This document shows, one piece after another, positions 7,949 through 16,244 of a DNA stretch of 43,790 nt. The stretch's first letter is position 1. Each line of letters starts with the position of its first letter. The stretch is taken from positions 1-43,790 of the forward strand of contig JAKEHZ010000348.1 of assembly GCA_022614735.1 (NCBI GenBank). The letters are read 5' to 3'. This DNA comes from Acidobacteriota bacterium (GTDB taxonomy: Bacteria > Acidobacteriota > Blastocatellia > RBC074). The position numbers were made by a program, and so were the translations under genes. Under the pieces are notes generated by a model, which saw nothing but the letters and a program-made list of their open reading frames with translations, was not told the DNA's origin and ran no database searches.

Positions 7949-9105
7949 AGGAGTCGTTCGACAATCGTCGCCGTTGCCATACCGTGCCCGGCGCACATCA
8001 CTTGCAATCCAAACTGTCCATCAACCGCATCAAGACCTGCCAGCAGCTTCGCCATGAGGATCGAACCCGTACCTCCTATCGGATGACCATGCGCAATTGC
8101 GCCGCCCCACGGATTGACTCTCGACATATCGGGATTCAGCTCTCGAGCCCAGGAGATCACGACTGTCGCGAAGGCTTCGTTGATCTCGATCCGATCAAGG
8201 TCTTTAATCGTCAGACCGGCCTTTTCGAGCGCGAGTCTCGTTGCCGGGATTACACCGTCGAGCTGCATCGTCGGATCGCTGCCAACCACCACGCGAGCGC
8301 GGAAACGAGCGCGTGGTTTCAATCCTTCGGCTTCAGCAATCTCACGATCTGCCACCAGGACAGCGCCCGAACCATCGGAAATCTGTGATGAATTGGCCGC
8401 GGTAACGACTCCGTTCCCGTTTGGACGAAAGACGGTCAGCAGTGTCGCCATCTTCTCCATATTGATCACATCGCGTATGCCTTCATCACGCAAGAGCGAG
8501 ATGTGCTTGCCTTCCGCATCGAGGCCGGGTGTGGGATTGATTTCGGTGTGTTTGCCTGCTTGTGCTGCGGCGCTGGCGCGGCGGTGACTCTCGGCTGCAA
8601 AGACGTCTACCTCTTTGCGCGAGATATTATATTTCTCCGCAAGGCGTTCGGCGCTTTCTCCCTGGTGAATCAGGTCGTATTGTTCGCGCATCGCAAGTTG
8701 GACGGTTTTCCATACCTCGCCGCCGTCGCTGCCCATCGGCACGCGCGTCATACTCTCTACGCCCGCTGCCAGTATGAATTTGTGATCGCCGGCCGCGATA
8801 GCCTGCGCGGCGAAATGAATCGACTGCTGTCCTGAACTGCAGAAGCGATTTAGCGTCACGCCCGGGACGGTGATTGGCAGCCCTGAAAGCAAAGCCGTGC
8901 GGCGCGCGATGTTGACGCCCTGCTCGTGGATTTGTGAAACGCATCCAACAATCAGATCGCCGATCTTATTCGGATCAACTCCGGTCTTCTTGACCAGCGA
9001 TTGCAACGTATACGCAAGCAGTTGATCGGGGCGCGTCTCGCGGTAGGCGCCGTTCATCCTGCCGATAGGCGTGCGAATGGCATCGATGATTACTGGTTCC
9101 GACAT
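7945..9105 (-). CDS. Thiolase (acetyl-CoA C-acyltransferase)
   Basis: 386 aa, normal thiolase length. The nucleophilic Cys is in LNRFCSSGQQSIHFAAQAI, and the C-terminal catalytic residues are in NEAFA, GGAIAHGHPIGGTG and VMCAGHGMATA. It catalyses CoA-dependent cleavage (or Claisen condensation) of 3-ketoacyl-CoA, the last step of beta-oxidation. AAGGAGG lies 6 nt before the ATG, one of the strongest ribosome-binding sites in the window. It is followed on the same strand by the SDR dehydrogenase, making a small beta-oxidation unit that lacks an enoyl-CoA hydratase here. The stop codon falls inside a family A palindrome. Confidence 0.93.
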   Translation of the reverse strand: MSEPVIIDAIRTPIGRMNGAYRETRPDQLLAYTLQSLVKKTGVDPNKIGDLIVGCVSQIHEQGVNIARRTALLSGLPITVPGVTLNRFCSSGQQSIHFAAQAIAAGDHKFILAAGVESMTRVPMGSDGGEVWKTVQLAMREQYDLIHQGESAERLAEKYNISRKEVDVFAAESHRRASAAAQAGKHTEINPTPGLDAEGKHISLLRDEGIRDVINMEKMATLLTVFRPNGNGVVTAANSSQISDGSGAVLVADREIAEAEGLKPRARFRARVVVGSDPTMQLDGVIPATRLALEKAGLTIKDLDRIEINEAFATVVISWARELNPDMSRVNPWGGAIAHGHPIGGTGSILMAKLLAGLDAVDGQFGLQVMCAGHGMATATIVERLL

Positions 9106-9139
9106 AGGGTCCTCCTTGCTTTTTCATTAAGCTGCGGAA

Positions 9140-9150
9140 TTTCGTATTCT
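9140..9150. repeat. Possible family E scrap upstream of the thiolase
   Basis: TTTCGTATTCT matches 11 bp of the outer end of family E. It is short, so chance is possible, but it lies in the 246-bp gap between thiolase and the AAA+ block, as other E scraps lie at gene boundaries. Confidence 0.35.
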
Positions 9151-9245
9151 GCGACTTTATACTCTGAATGCCTGATGCGGCAAGACACGAGCAACTCAAA
9201 TCGTTACGTTTATGTTTTTTCTTTGCCGCTTCGATTTCTCATGGA

Positions 9246-9275
9246 TTGACTGATTCTATGCTTTGCCGTTATCCT
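9246..9275 (+). promoter_or_regulatory. Sigma-70-like promoter for the AAA+ block
   Basis: TTGACT (9246-9251), 18-bp spacer, TATCCT (9270-9275). Transcription would start near 9282, only 10 nt before the ATG at 9292 but 70 nt before the ATG at 9352, which favours the latter as the translation start. Confidence 0.45.
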
Positions 9276-9351
9276 AACTTGCCCTTCAGGCATGCCACTC
9301 AGTCTATTTATCAACCGCCCCTGGAAGTGGCAGAAGCCAAGACATACTCCA

Positions 9352-12300
9352 ATGCCTAAACATGACCTCCCTATCAATGTCATCATTCAAGCGCTGGAAA
9401 ACGACAACTATCTTACCGAGGCGCTCTTCTTCCCCGAGGCGGTTCGTCTCAACGATAAGATCCGAAAAGCTAAGGAGAGTTTACAGGCGAATTTGCGGAA
9501 GCTGGTCGAAGAGACGCCTCTTGTGTCGATCTACCAACGTCATCCCGCGGGCGAGCCTGAAATCGGCGAAGTCGAAGTCACACTCGCCCCCCCGCTCCAA
9601 TCTGTTATCTGGCGTAGACCGATAACTTTGAAGCTGCCAATCGTGCGCTGGAGTCACGGTGAATTTGCGCAAATAGCCTATATCCCTCCGCTCGGCATCG
9701 AAGTGGTCGCGACAACTCCGCCAACCAGAACGGCGCTCGATAAACTTGTCACACAACACATTCGCGCGGCGCTGGGAAGATCCGGGGCTCTCAATTCGCT
9801 GGGGAAGCTCGTCTGGTTACAGCGCCACCGCGATTTGAAGATTGAACGTCTCTCGATCGAGGTTTCCCTGCTAAGCCCGAAGCAGATAGCCGCGCGCAAT
9901 CAAGAGAGAGATGAAAATAAACAATCAGTGCTCGCTGAAGCAGGCACTGACCTGACTAAAGAAAAGCATGCGGCAGCTTACGAAGTGGACGATATCGTCG
10001 CACAGCTCGCAGAAATCCTGACCGGACGCTCTCCGCGAAGCCTATTGCTTATCGGTCGTTCAGGCGTTGGCAAGACCTCTGTTGTTTATGAGCTCGCGCG
10101 GCGACGAGCGGACTTTGAGCTCGGCCATACACCTTTCTGGGCAACCAATGGCTCACGCCTGATTGCCGGCATGTCCGGATTCGGTCAATGGCAGGAACGA
10201 TGTCAGAAACTCTGGCGCGAGGCCGCGCAGACGCGTGCCATTCTCTACCTCGGAAATCTGATTGAATTGATGGAGGTCGGCAAGAGTATTGTCGACAGCC
10301 AGGGCATTGCCAGTTTCTTCCGGCCATATATCGCGCGCGGCGATGTCCTGGCGATTTCCGAATGCACACCCGAGCAATTCTCGCTGATCGAGCGTAGAGA
10401 ACCACGTCTGCTCGAAGCATTCCATCAGATCAGAATTGAAGAGCCCTCCCCGGAACGGAGCAGAAATATCCTGCTCAGCCTTGCTCTGGCGCAAAGCAGC
10501 GGAGCTCAGTCTGAGGCCGGGATTGAGCTCGAAGCTATAGAGCGCATTGACCAGCTGCACCGGCGTTACGCCTCATATTCCGCTTATCCCGGACGTCCCG
10601 TTCGCTTCCTCAAAAACCTCCTGCAGGATCATCTCAAGGATGGGGCAGCCCTAAGAGCGTTGACGGCTGAAGACGTGACTGCTGCGTTCTCGCGTGAAAC
10701 AGGCTTACCGCGTGTCTTGCTCGATGAAAGAGAGAAGCTGGATCTGGAGGCAACGCGCTCGTGGTTCTCCTCACGCGTGATAGGGCAACCTGATGCGGTC
10801 GATTTGACCGTTGACCTGCTCGCAACGGTCAAAGCGGGTCTGACGCGCCCGCGCAAGCCCATCGCCTCACTCCTTTTCATCGGTCCAACCGGAGTCGGCA
10901 AGACAGAAATGGCCAAATCGCTGGCCGAGTTCCTGTTTCAGGATCGGCAGCGAATGGTGCGTTTCGATATGAGCGAGTATGCAGATCCGACCGCCGTCAA
11001 TCGACTCATCGGTGGCACGGTTGGCTCTGAAGGCTTACTCACAGCCAGAGTGCGCGAACAACCATTCGCCGTCGTCCTACTCGATGAATTTGAGAAAGCG
11101 CATCCCCTGTTTTTCGATCTCCTTTTGCAGGTCCTGGGTGAAGGCCGCCTGACAGATGCCATGGGACATGTTGCCGATTTTTCTAATGCAGTCGTGATTA
11201 TGACCTCAAACCTGGGGTCGGAGGCTTTTCAACGAGGTTTAATCGGCTTTGAGCAGGCGGCAGCAACACGACAGGCGGCGAGCAGGCATTTCATCAACGC
11301 TGTCCGGCAGGCCCTGCGGCCGGAGATGTTCAATCGGATCGACCGCATAGTTCCGTTCGCTCCGCTCGATGAAGAGACGGTCCTTCAAATCGCCGAACGA
11401 GAGATAGAACGCATCAAGAAGCGTGACGGGATTCACTACCGCGGCGCCAAATTAAAAATATGGGGTGGTGTGACGGAATATCTTGCTCGTCGCGGCTACG
11501 ATGCGCGCTATGGCGCTCGCCCCTTGAAACGCCTGATTGAACGTGAACTGCTCGTGCCGCTCTCGGAAAAGTTGAATAACCAACCGCGAGATGTGGCATT
11601 GCTGCTTAACGTCTGGATCGAGAATGAGAGTTTGAAATTCAACGTCCAGCCGGCAACTGAAGACTCCGGTAAACAGGCATACGCCAACCTGGGCGACCGC
11701 TCGCTCGTCGATCTGGCAAGAGGATGCATGCATACCCGGCGCGAGGCGCAATTGCTGGAAAGCAGCCCGACCGCGCTCAATCTGCGAAATGAGATCTTCA
11801 CACTCGAGGGCGCTGAGAAGCGTTTATCAAGACAAAAATGGAAAAACCCGGCCGACCTTGATCGCATTGCCGCATTGCCCAAGCTCAAAACCGCATTGAA
11901 CGCCATCAATGACTTCACCGCGAAGATCAAGAAACTAGAGCACGAGGCATCGCTCGCGGTCTATGGGAAGGTAGACGCGGATCACAGCGCTCTCAGCCTA
12001 AGACTTGTTTCAGCTCAGAGTGAATGGAAAGAGCTGCTGATTTCAACTTATGCGCTCAGGTTCAAAAACCCGGATTTGATTACAGTGGCCGTCTTCAGCG
12101 AAGAGTTTTTAGTCTCGTTCGCTTTGACGGGAGCATACTACCAGTTGGCAATGAACCAGGGGGCCGGCGTAGAGGCCTATCAGTTCAGCGTGAGACGTAA
12201 TGAACGTGCGAAAAAGACAGGAGTTTCGCTCACGCTCGAATGCGAGAGAATCACGGCGATCGAGAGCTTTCTCGCATCGCCTCGCGAGGGTGTAATCGGC

Positions 12301-12630
12301 ATCGCACTTGGCATCAACGCTCCATTTGCCTTCCCGAGGTTCGAGGCCGAACGCGGTCTGCACCAGTTCACTAAAGCTAAGAAGGTTTCGAAGTGTCTGG
12401 TGCAGACGAGTGAAAAAACCGTCGCGGAATACCAGGCTCCGGCCGGGATCGAGCGATATGGCGCAATCGGCCATCAGGAAAGGCGCAGGAGCTACAATAT
12501 CGATCAAGCGTTCATTGAGGACGCAATGCTCCGTCGGAGATCGCCATGGTCTGGCCGGGCGATTGATGAGGCGATCGGCGATTTGATTGAAGAATGTCTG
12601 ATGGAGCAAGCGAGAACGTTGATTAAATGA
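9352..12630 (+). CDS. Clp/Hsp100-like double-AAA+ ATPase 1 with PCRF-like C-terminus
   Basis: 1092 aa from ATG 9352, chosen because MPKHDLPINVII aligns with the start of the next paralogue; the frame is open 20 codons further up. A novel N-domain (about 1-215) begins with a HicB-like beta-beta-alpha pattern. D1: Walker A GRSGVGKT 235-242, pore loop SGFG 275-278, Walker B degenerate (ILYLGN, 301-302 GN instead of DE), arginine-finger site LLEAF instead of LERRF near 353. D2: GPTGVGKT 511-518, DE 578-579, sensor MTSNLG, MFNRID arginine finger, YGARPLKR sensor 2; pore segment shortened to LIGGTVGSEGLLT (552-564). IGF at 631-633 lies where ClpA/C carry the ClpP-docking loop. A helical region follows, then at about 930-1010 a PCRF-like stretch (QGAGVEAYQF, AERGLHQF). 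No GGQ motif. It is probably a remodeller, not canonical ClpA/B/C. Confidence 0.85.
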   Translation: MPKHDLPINVIIQALENDNYLTEALFFPEAVRLNDKIRKAKESLQANLRKLVEETPLVSIYQRHPAGEPEIGEVEVTLAPPLQSVIWRRPITLKLPIVRWSHGEFAQIAYIPPLGIEVVATTPPTRTALDKLVTQHIRAALGRSGALNSLGKLVWLQRHRDLKIERLSIEVSLLSPKQIAARNQERDENKQSVLAEAGTDLTKEKHAAAYEVDDIVAQLAEILTGRSPRSLLLIGRSGVGKTSVVYELARRRADFELGHTPFWATNGSRLIAGMSGFGQWQERCQKLWREAAQTRAILYLGNLIELMEVGKSIVDSQGIASFFRPYIARGDVLAISECTPEQFSLIERREPRLLEAFHQIRIEEPSPERSRNILLSLALAQSSGAQSEAGIELEAIERIDQLHRRYASYSAYPGRPVRFLKNLLQDHLKDGAALRALTAEDVTAAFSRETGLPRVLLDEREKLDLEATRSWFSSRVIGQPDAVDLTVDLLATVKAGLTRPRKPIASLLFIGPTGVGKTEMAKSLAEFLFQDRQRMVRFDMSEYADPTAVNRLIGGTVGSEGLLTARVREQPFAVVLLDEFEKAHPLFFDLLLQVLGEGRLTDAMGHVADFSNAVVIMTSNLGSEAFQRGLIGFEQAAATRQAASRHFINAVRQALRPEMFNRIDRIVPFAPLDEETVLQIAEREIERIKKRDGIHYRGAKLKIWGGVTEYLARRGYDARYGARPLKRLIERELLVPLSEKLNNQPRDVALLLNVWIENESLKFNVQPATEDSGKQAYANLGDRSLVDLARGCMHTRREAQLLESSPTALNLRNEIFTLEGAEKRLSRQKWKNPADLDRIAALPKLKTALNAINDFTAKIKKLEHEASLAVYGKVDADHSALSLRLVSAQSEWKELLISTYALRFKNPDLITVAVFSEEFLVSFALTGAYYQLAMNQGAGVEAYQFSVRRNERAKKTGVSLTLECERITAIESFLASPREGVIGIALGINAPFAFPRFEAERGLHQFTKAKKVSKCLVQTSEKTVAEYQAPAGIERYGAIGHQERRRSYNIDQAFIEDAMLRRRSPWSGRAIDEAIGDLIEECLMEQARTLIK

Positions 12631-12656
12631 AGAGAGAATACGAAACAAATGAAAAA
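12631..12656. repeat. Family E single arm after AAA+ gene 1
   Basis: AGAGAGAATACGAAACAAAT followed by GAAAAA begins at the base after the TGA stop. Only one arm is present, with one A-to-T change in the unit. It is followed by the same spacer type (TTGGCAAGTTTCA) as the copy at 36782-36850. Confidence 0.8.
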
Positions 12657-12675
12657 CCCTAAAAAATTTGGCAAG

Positions 12676-12833
12676 TTTCATGGGAAGCCGAAACTAGCTA
12701 ACAGTTTCAACACAAAGGGTCAAAGGGTCAAAGGGTCAAAGAGGGACAGATGCTTGATTTATTCCTTCTTTGACCCTTTGACCCTTTGACCCTTTGTGTT
12801 GAAACTGTTAGCTAGTTTCGGCTTCCCATGAAA
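12676..12833. repeat. Family C palindrome containing the start codon of AAA+ gene 2
   Basis: Arms of about 65 bp, essentially perfect: TTTCATGGGAAGCCGAAACT, then AGCTAACAGTTTCAACAC, then AAAGGGTC units three times. The right arm ends ATGAAA at 12833, so the ATG at 12828 is complementary to bases 12679-12681 of the left arm. If the RNA folds, the start codon is locked in the stem base. Other copies are at 25638-25753 and 36869-36973. Confidence 0.92.
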
Positions 12834-15800
12834 TTTATGAACCTCACTATTCCCATTTACATCGAGCAATTGCCGCAAGAAGGTCAGCCGACGCCGATCT
12901 ATTCCGTGCGCCCGCTCTTTTTTCAAGAGCCGGTCGGTCGTGACGAAGAGTATCAGCGCGCCATCGCCAAATTCGCCAAAGCGATGAAGCGCGAACTCGA
13001 CGGAGAAGGCCGGAATATGCGGCACAATGGTCTCGCGGCTTATTCCTTCGCGCCGGAAATAGATGAACAACTGCTTTCGCTCACGCTCGAACTGAAAACA
13101 CGCACTGTACATTGTAAATTTCTTTTTATCACGCTCAGCAGCTTCGATCGACGCATCGCATTTACTCCGAGCCTGCCTCATATCTGGTTCGAAATTGAGC
13201 GCGGTGAAGATTTGTCCGCGCGAGCAGCTGAAGCTCTGACAAGCTACTTTCGCGGCAAGGAAAAAGCGGTCAGTGAACTTACCCCAAGGCCCGAAGATGT
13301 CAGCGTTCATAACAAAGCATGGGCGAGCACCGTTGAGATTGAGATTCAACTGCCATTGCTCGCTAAAACTCCCAAAGAAGAGTTTCGAGCGATGCTCGGT
13401 GGGGACGAGACGATGGATGGCGAGTGGGAGCTGCAACAGGTCGGCCGCTGTCTGGACTGGCTATATCCTAACGAGCTCAACCGTGTTATCGCGCGTGAGA
13501 AAGAATTGGAGGAGCTGACAAGGTTGTTGCGATCGATGGATCGCCGGCCCGTCATCCTCGTCGGCCCGCGGATGGTAGGAAAGACAGCCATCATCGAAGA
13601 GTACGTCTATCGCACGGTTGCGCGGCAAAAATCGAAATTCAGATCGAGAAACAATGTCTGGCTGATTGCCCCGCAGCGCTTGATTTCAGGAATGTCCTAT
13701 GTCGGCCAATGGGAAAACCGCTTGCTCGCAATCATAGATCAAGCGAAAAAAAGGAATCACGTCCTCTACTTCGACGACCTGCTCGGGCTTTTCAAAGCAG
13801 GAATCAGCCGCGATTCAAATCTCAATGCGGCGCAGGTGTTAAAGCCATACCTCGAGCGTCGCGAACTGCGTGTCCTGGGTGAAATTACACCCGAGGCGTG
13901 GCGTGTATTGCGCGAGCAGGACCGCGGATTCGCCGATCTGTTTCAGCTTCTCCCCATCAATGAACCTGACGAAGACACCACACTTGAAATGTTGCTCGGT
14001 CTGATACGGGAGCTGGAACACCAGCATCATTGCCGGTTCACGCTCGATGCTCTGCCGGCAGCGCTCGATCTGCAGCGCCGCTATGTGCGCGATGCGGCCT
14101 TCCCGGGCAAAGCAGCAGCATTCCTGCGCCAGCTGGCCGTCAAATATCGTGGCGACCAGGTTGATCGGGAATCAGCGCTATCTGAGTTTCAGGCGAAGAA
14201 CGGATTGGCGCTCTGGTTCATCGGCAACAACATTTTGCAGCGCTCCAACGTGATCGAAGACCTGCAGCAAGAGGTCGTCGGCCAAACCGCGGCCACTGAA
14301 GCAGTCACAGACGCGATCTGCGTGGCAAAGGCGCGGCTCAATGATCCTGATCGCCCGCTTGCTACGTTTCTCTTCCTCGGCCCGACCGGCGTGGGCAAGA
14401 CACAATGTGCCAAATCGCTCGCACGCTTTTTGTTCGGCGATGCTGAACGATTGATTCGCTTCGATATGAATGAATTCCTCACTCCCGGTTCAGTATCGCG
14501 CATGGTCGGCACGTTCGATCAACCTGAAGGCCTTCTGACAAATGCCGTGCGGAGACAACCGTTCTCAGTCGTCCTGCTCGATGAGATCGAAAAAGCGCAT
14601 CGAGACATGTTCAATTTGCTGCTTCAGGTAATGGGTGATGGAAGATTGACTGACGCGCTGGGGCGAACGGCTGATTTCACGAATGTGATCTTGATTATGA
14701 CCTCAAACCTCGGCGTCAAGGAGGCCGGAAGCGAACTGGGTTTTTCATCTCAACGCGTGAATGAAGCAAGCATCTATACGCAAGCCGCCGAGAAGTTCTT
14801 CAGCCCGGAGTTCTTCAACCGGCTCGACCGCATCGTGCCGTTCGAGCGGTTGAATCGTGACGCTGTCCAGCAGATTGCAGGATTGTTGATCTTACAGCTT
14901 TTTCAGCGCGAGGGATTGGCCCGGCGCAAATGCGCGTTGCACGTAGATAACCGGGCGCTCGAGCGGATCATCGATGCAGGTTTTCATCCACAACTGGGCG
15001 CGCGCGCTTTGAAACGGGCGATTGAAAATGAATTGGCGCAACCTGTCGCAAAATATCTCGCTTCATTCCAACCGACATCTCCAACCGTCATCAACCTTCT
15101 TCCCGCGCGGAGCGGTCTGAGAGTTGAGATTCAGGAACTGGTCGAAGCGAAACCACTTGAGAGATCATTTGCGCCATTGCTGAATAATCCTCAATCGATG
15201 CTCAGTCGCATCGAAAACTTCATCAATCGGACCGAAGAAGAAATCTCGGTCTTGCGTCCTGAAGGCGCAATATCACTCGATGCAGTGCTGCCGCAGCATC
15301 GTCGCTACTTCTCCTCGCGCGAGCAAATCCGCAATTTGCGTCGCTCCCTGGACTGGCTGCGCAATCAGATTGAAGCTTCATTGCGCGCCGCAACACGATT
15401 GACGAGGAATTACAGTCGACAGCCGCGACGTCCGCAAGATTACGGTCACCTCGGTCACCGGGTTCGACAGGTCTGGAAAGACCTGTTCGCAGCTGAAGAT
15501 ATGCAGGCTTATTTGCGTGAGCTGGCAACAACATCTAAAAGCGCCGGTGAAGGATTCGAGCATCAACTTACAGATCTCCTGCGTGAAACTGCTTTGCTCT
15601 CGACTTTGGCGCATGGTGACGATGAGACGGGCTACCACCATGCCCTCATCATGATTCGCTTTCCACAAAGATCTTTCCTATTAAACTTTCTGACTCCGAT
15701 GGATGCTTACCTGGAGCTCTTCAGCAAGCAGCTTGGGATGGAGGCTACACTTCTTGGGGGCGAAGACAATCAAGATCATCTTGACCAATGGTTTGTGGCC

Positions 15801-16178
15801 CGAGGGTGGCAGGCCGTAACACTCGCAAAAATCGAAGAAGGAACTCACCTCTTTATCGAACTCGACATTATTGAGCCGGTGCAGGTCAAAGTCCTGGCGC
15901 TCGATCCGCAAGCTGACCCTCGCTCAAAGGTTGAGGAATATCGCCGGCGGCACGGTTCGGCGCGCGATATACCGGCCACAGGAGATGAAACGATTGAAGC
16001 TGCAGAAGACTCAGGACTGTTGAAATTTGATCCGGTAATCAGGATAAATCACGTTCTTACCACACAAGCGAGCGTCGACCTTCGTTCCGGATTGACTACG
16101 ACCAACGTTCTTTTGCCGGAGAGCATGCGAGCGTTGTTGTTGTCGGCGTTACCGCTGCCTCACGAGTTGATTGATTAG
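12828..16178 (+). CDS. Clp/Hsp100-like double-AAA+ ATPase 2
   Basis: 1116 aa, paralogue of the upstream gene. Novel N-domain to about 225. D1: GPRMVGKT 246-253, pore loop SYVG in SGMSYVGQW, Walker B LYFDD with D316 kept and E replaced by D317, arginine-finger site FADLFQ (368-373) without arginines. D2 intact: GPTGVGKT 518-525, DEIEKAH from 585, MTSNLG, FFNRLD, LGARALKR; the pore loop is shortened to MVGTFDQPEGLLT (559-571). LGF at 637-639 is at the ClpP-loop position. The C-terminal 300 residues are a helical region plus a domain that loosely parallels the PCRF-like tail of paralogue 1 (MDAYLELFSKQLGMEATL). Starts at codons 1 or 4 are possible; both lie in or just after the family C arm and no Shine-Dalgarno is visible. 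Probably cotranscribed with its neighbours. Confidence 0.85.
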   Translation: MKFMNLTIPIYIEQLPQEGQPTPIYSVRPLFFQEPVGRDEEYQRAIAKFAKAMKRELDGEGRNMRHNGLAAYSFAPEIDEQLLSLTLELKTRTVHCKFLFITLSSFDRRIAFTPSLPHIWFEIERGEDLSARAAEALTSYFRGKEKAVSELTPRPEDVSVHNKAWASTVEIEIQLPLLAKTPKEEFRAMLGGDETMDGEWELQQVGRCLDWLYPNELNRVIAREKELEELTRLLRSMDRRPVILVGPRMVGKTAIIEEYVYRTVARQKSKFRSRNNVWLIAPQRLISGMSYVGQWENRLLAIIDQAKKRNHVLYFDDLLGLFKAGISRDSNLNAAQVLKPYLERRELRVLGEITPEAWRVLREQDRGFADLFQLLPINEPDEDTTLEMLLGLIRELEHQHHCRFTLDALPAALDLQRRYVRDAAFPGKAAAFLRQLAVKYRGDQVDRESALSEFQAKNGLALWFIGNNILQRSNVIEDLQQEVVGQTAATEAVTDAICVAKARLNDPDRPLATFLFLGPTGVGKTQCAKSLARFLFGDAERLIRFDMNEFLTPGSVSRMVGTFDQPEGLLTNAVRRQPFSVVLLDEIEKAHRDMFNLLLQVMGDGRLTDALGRTADFTNVILIMTSNLGVKEAGSELGFSSQRVNEASIYTQAAEKFFSPEFFNRLDRIVPFERLNRDAVQQIAGLLILQLFQREGLARRKCALHVDNRALERIIDAGFHPQLGARALKRAIENELAQPVAKYLASFQPTSPTVINLLPARSGLRVEIQELVEAKPLERSFAPLLNNPQSMLSRIENFINRTEEEISVLRPEGAISLDAVLPQHRRYFSSREQIRNLRRSLDWLRNQIEASLRAATRLTRNYSRQPRRPQDYGHLGHRVRQVWKDLFAAEDMQAYLRELATTSKSAGEGFEHQLTDLLRETALLSTLAHGDDETGYHHALIMIRFPQRSFLLNFLTPMDAYLELFSKQLGMEATLLGGEDNQDHLDQWFVARGWQAVTLAKIEEGTHLFIELDIIEPVQVKVLALDPQADPRSKVEEYRRRHGSARDIPATGDETIEAAEDSGLLKFDPVIRINHVLTTQASVDLRSGLTTTNVLLPESMRALLLSALPLPHELID

Positions 16179-16200
16179 ATAAGCGATATGGGAAGATCAG

Positions 16201-16244
16201 GAGAGAAGACGAAACAAGCGAAATAAGCGAAACAAGCGAAAAAG
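16201..16244. repeat. Family E single arm, unit-wise variant, abutting AAA+ gene 3
   Basis: GAGAGAAGACGAAACAAGCG followed by AAATAAGCGAAACAAGCG and AAAAAG. Every 9-mer unit carries AAGCG where other copies have AAACG, a concerted change. It occupies the whole ribosome-binding region and touches the ATG at 16245. The partner arm is missing. Confidence 0.85.

Noticed and set aside
12759..13436. 225-aa minus-strand open frame
   Set aside because: Antisense to AAA+ gene 2; its C-terminal end is only the translated family C repeat.
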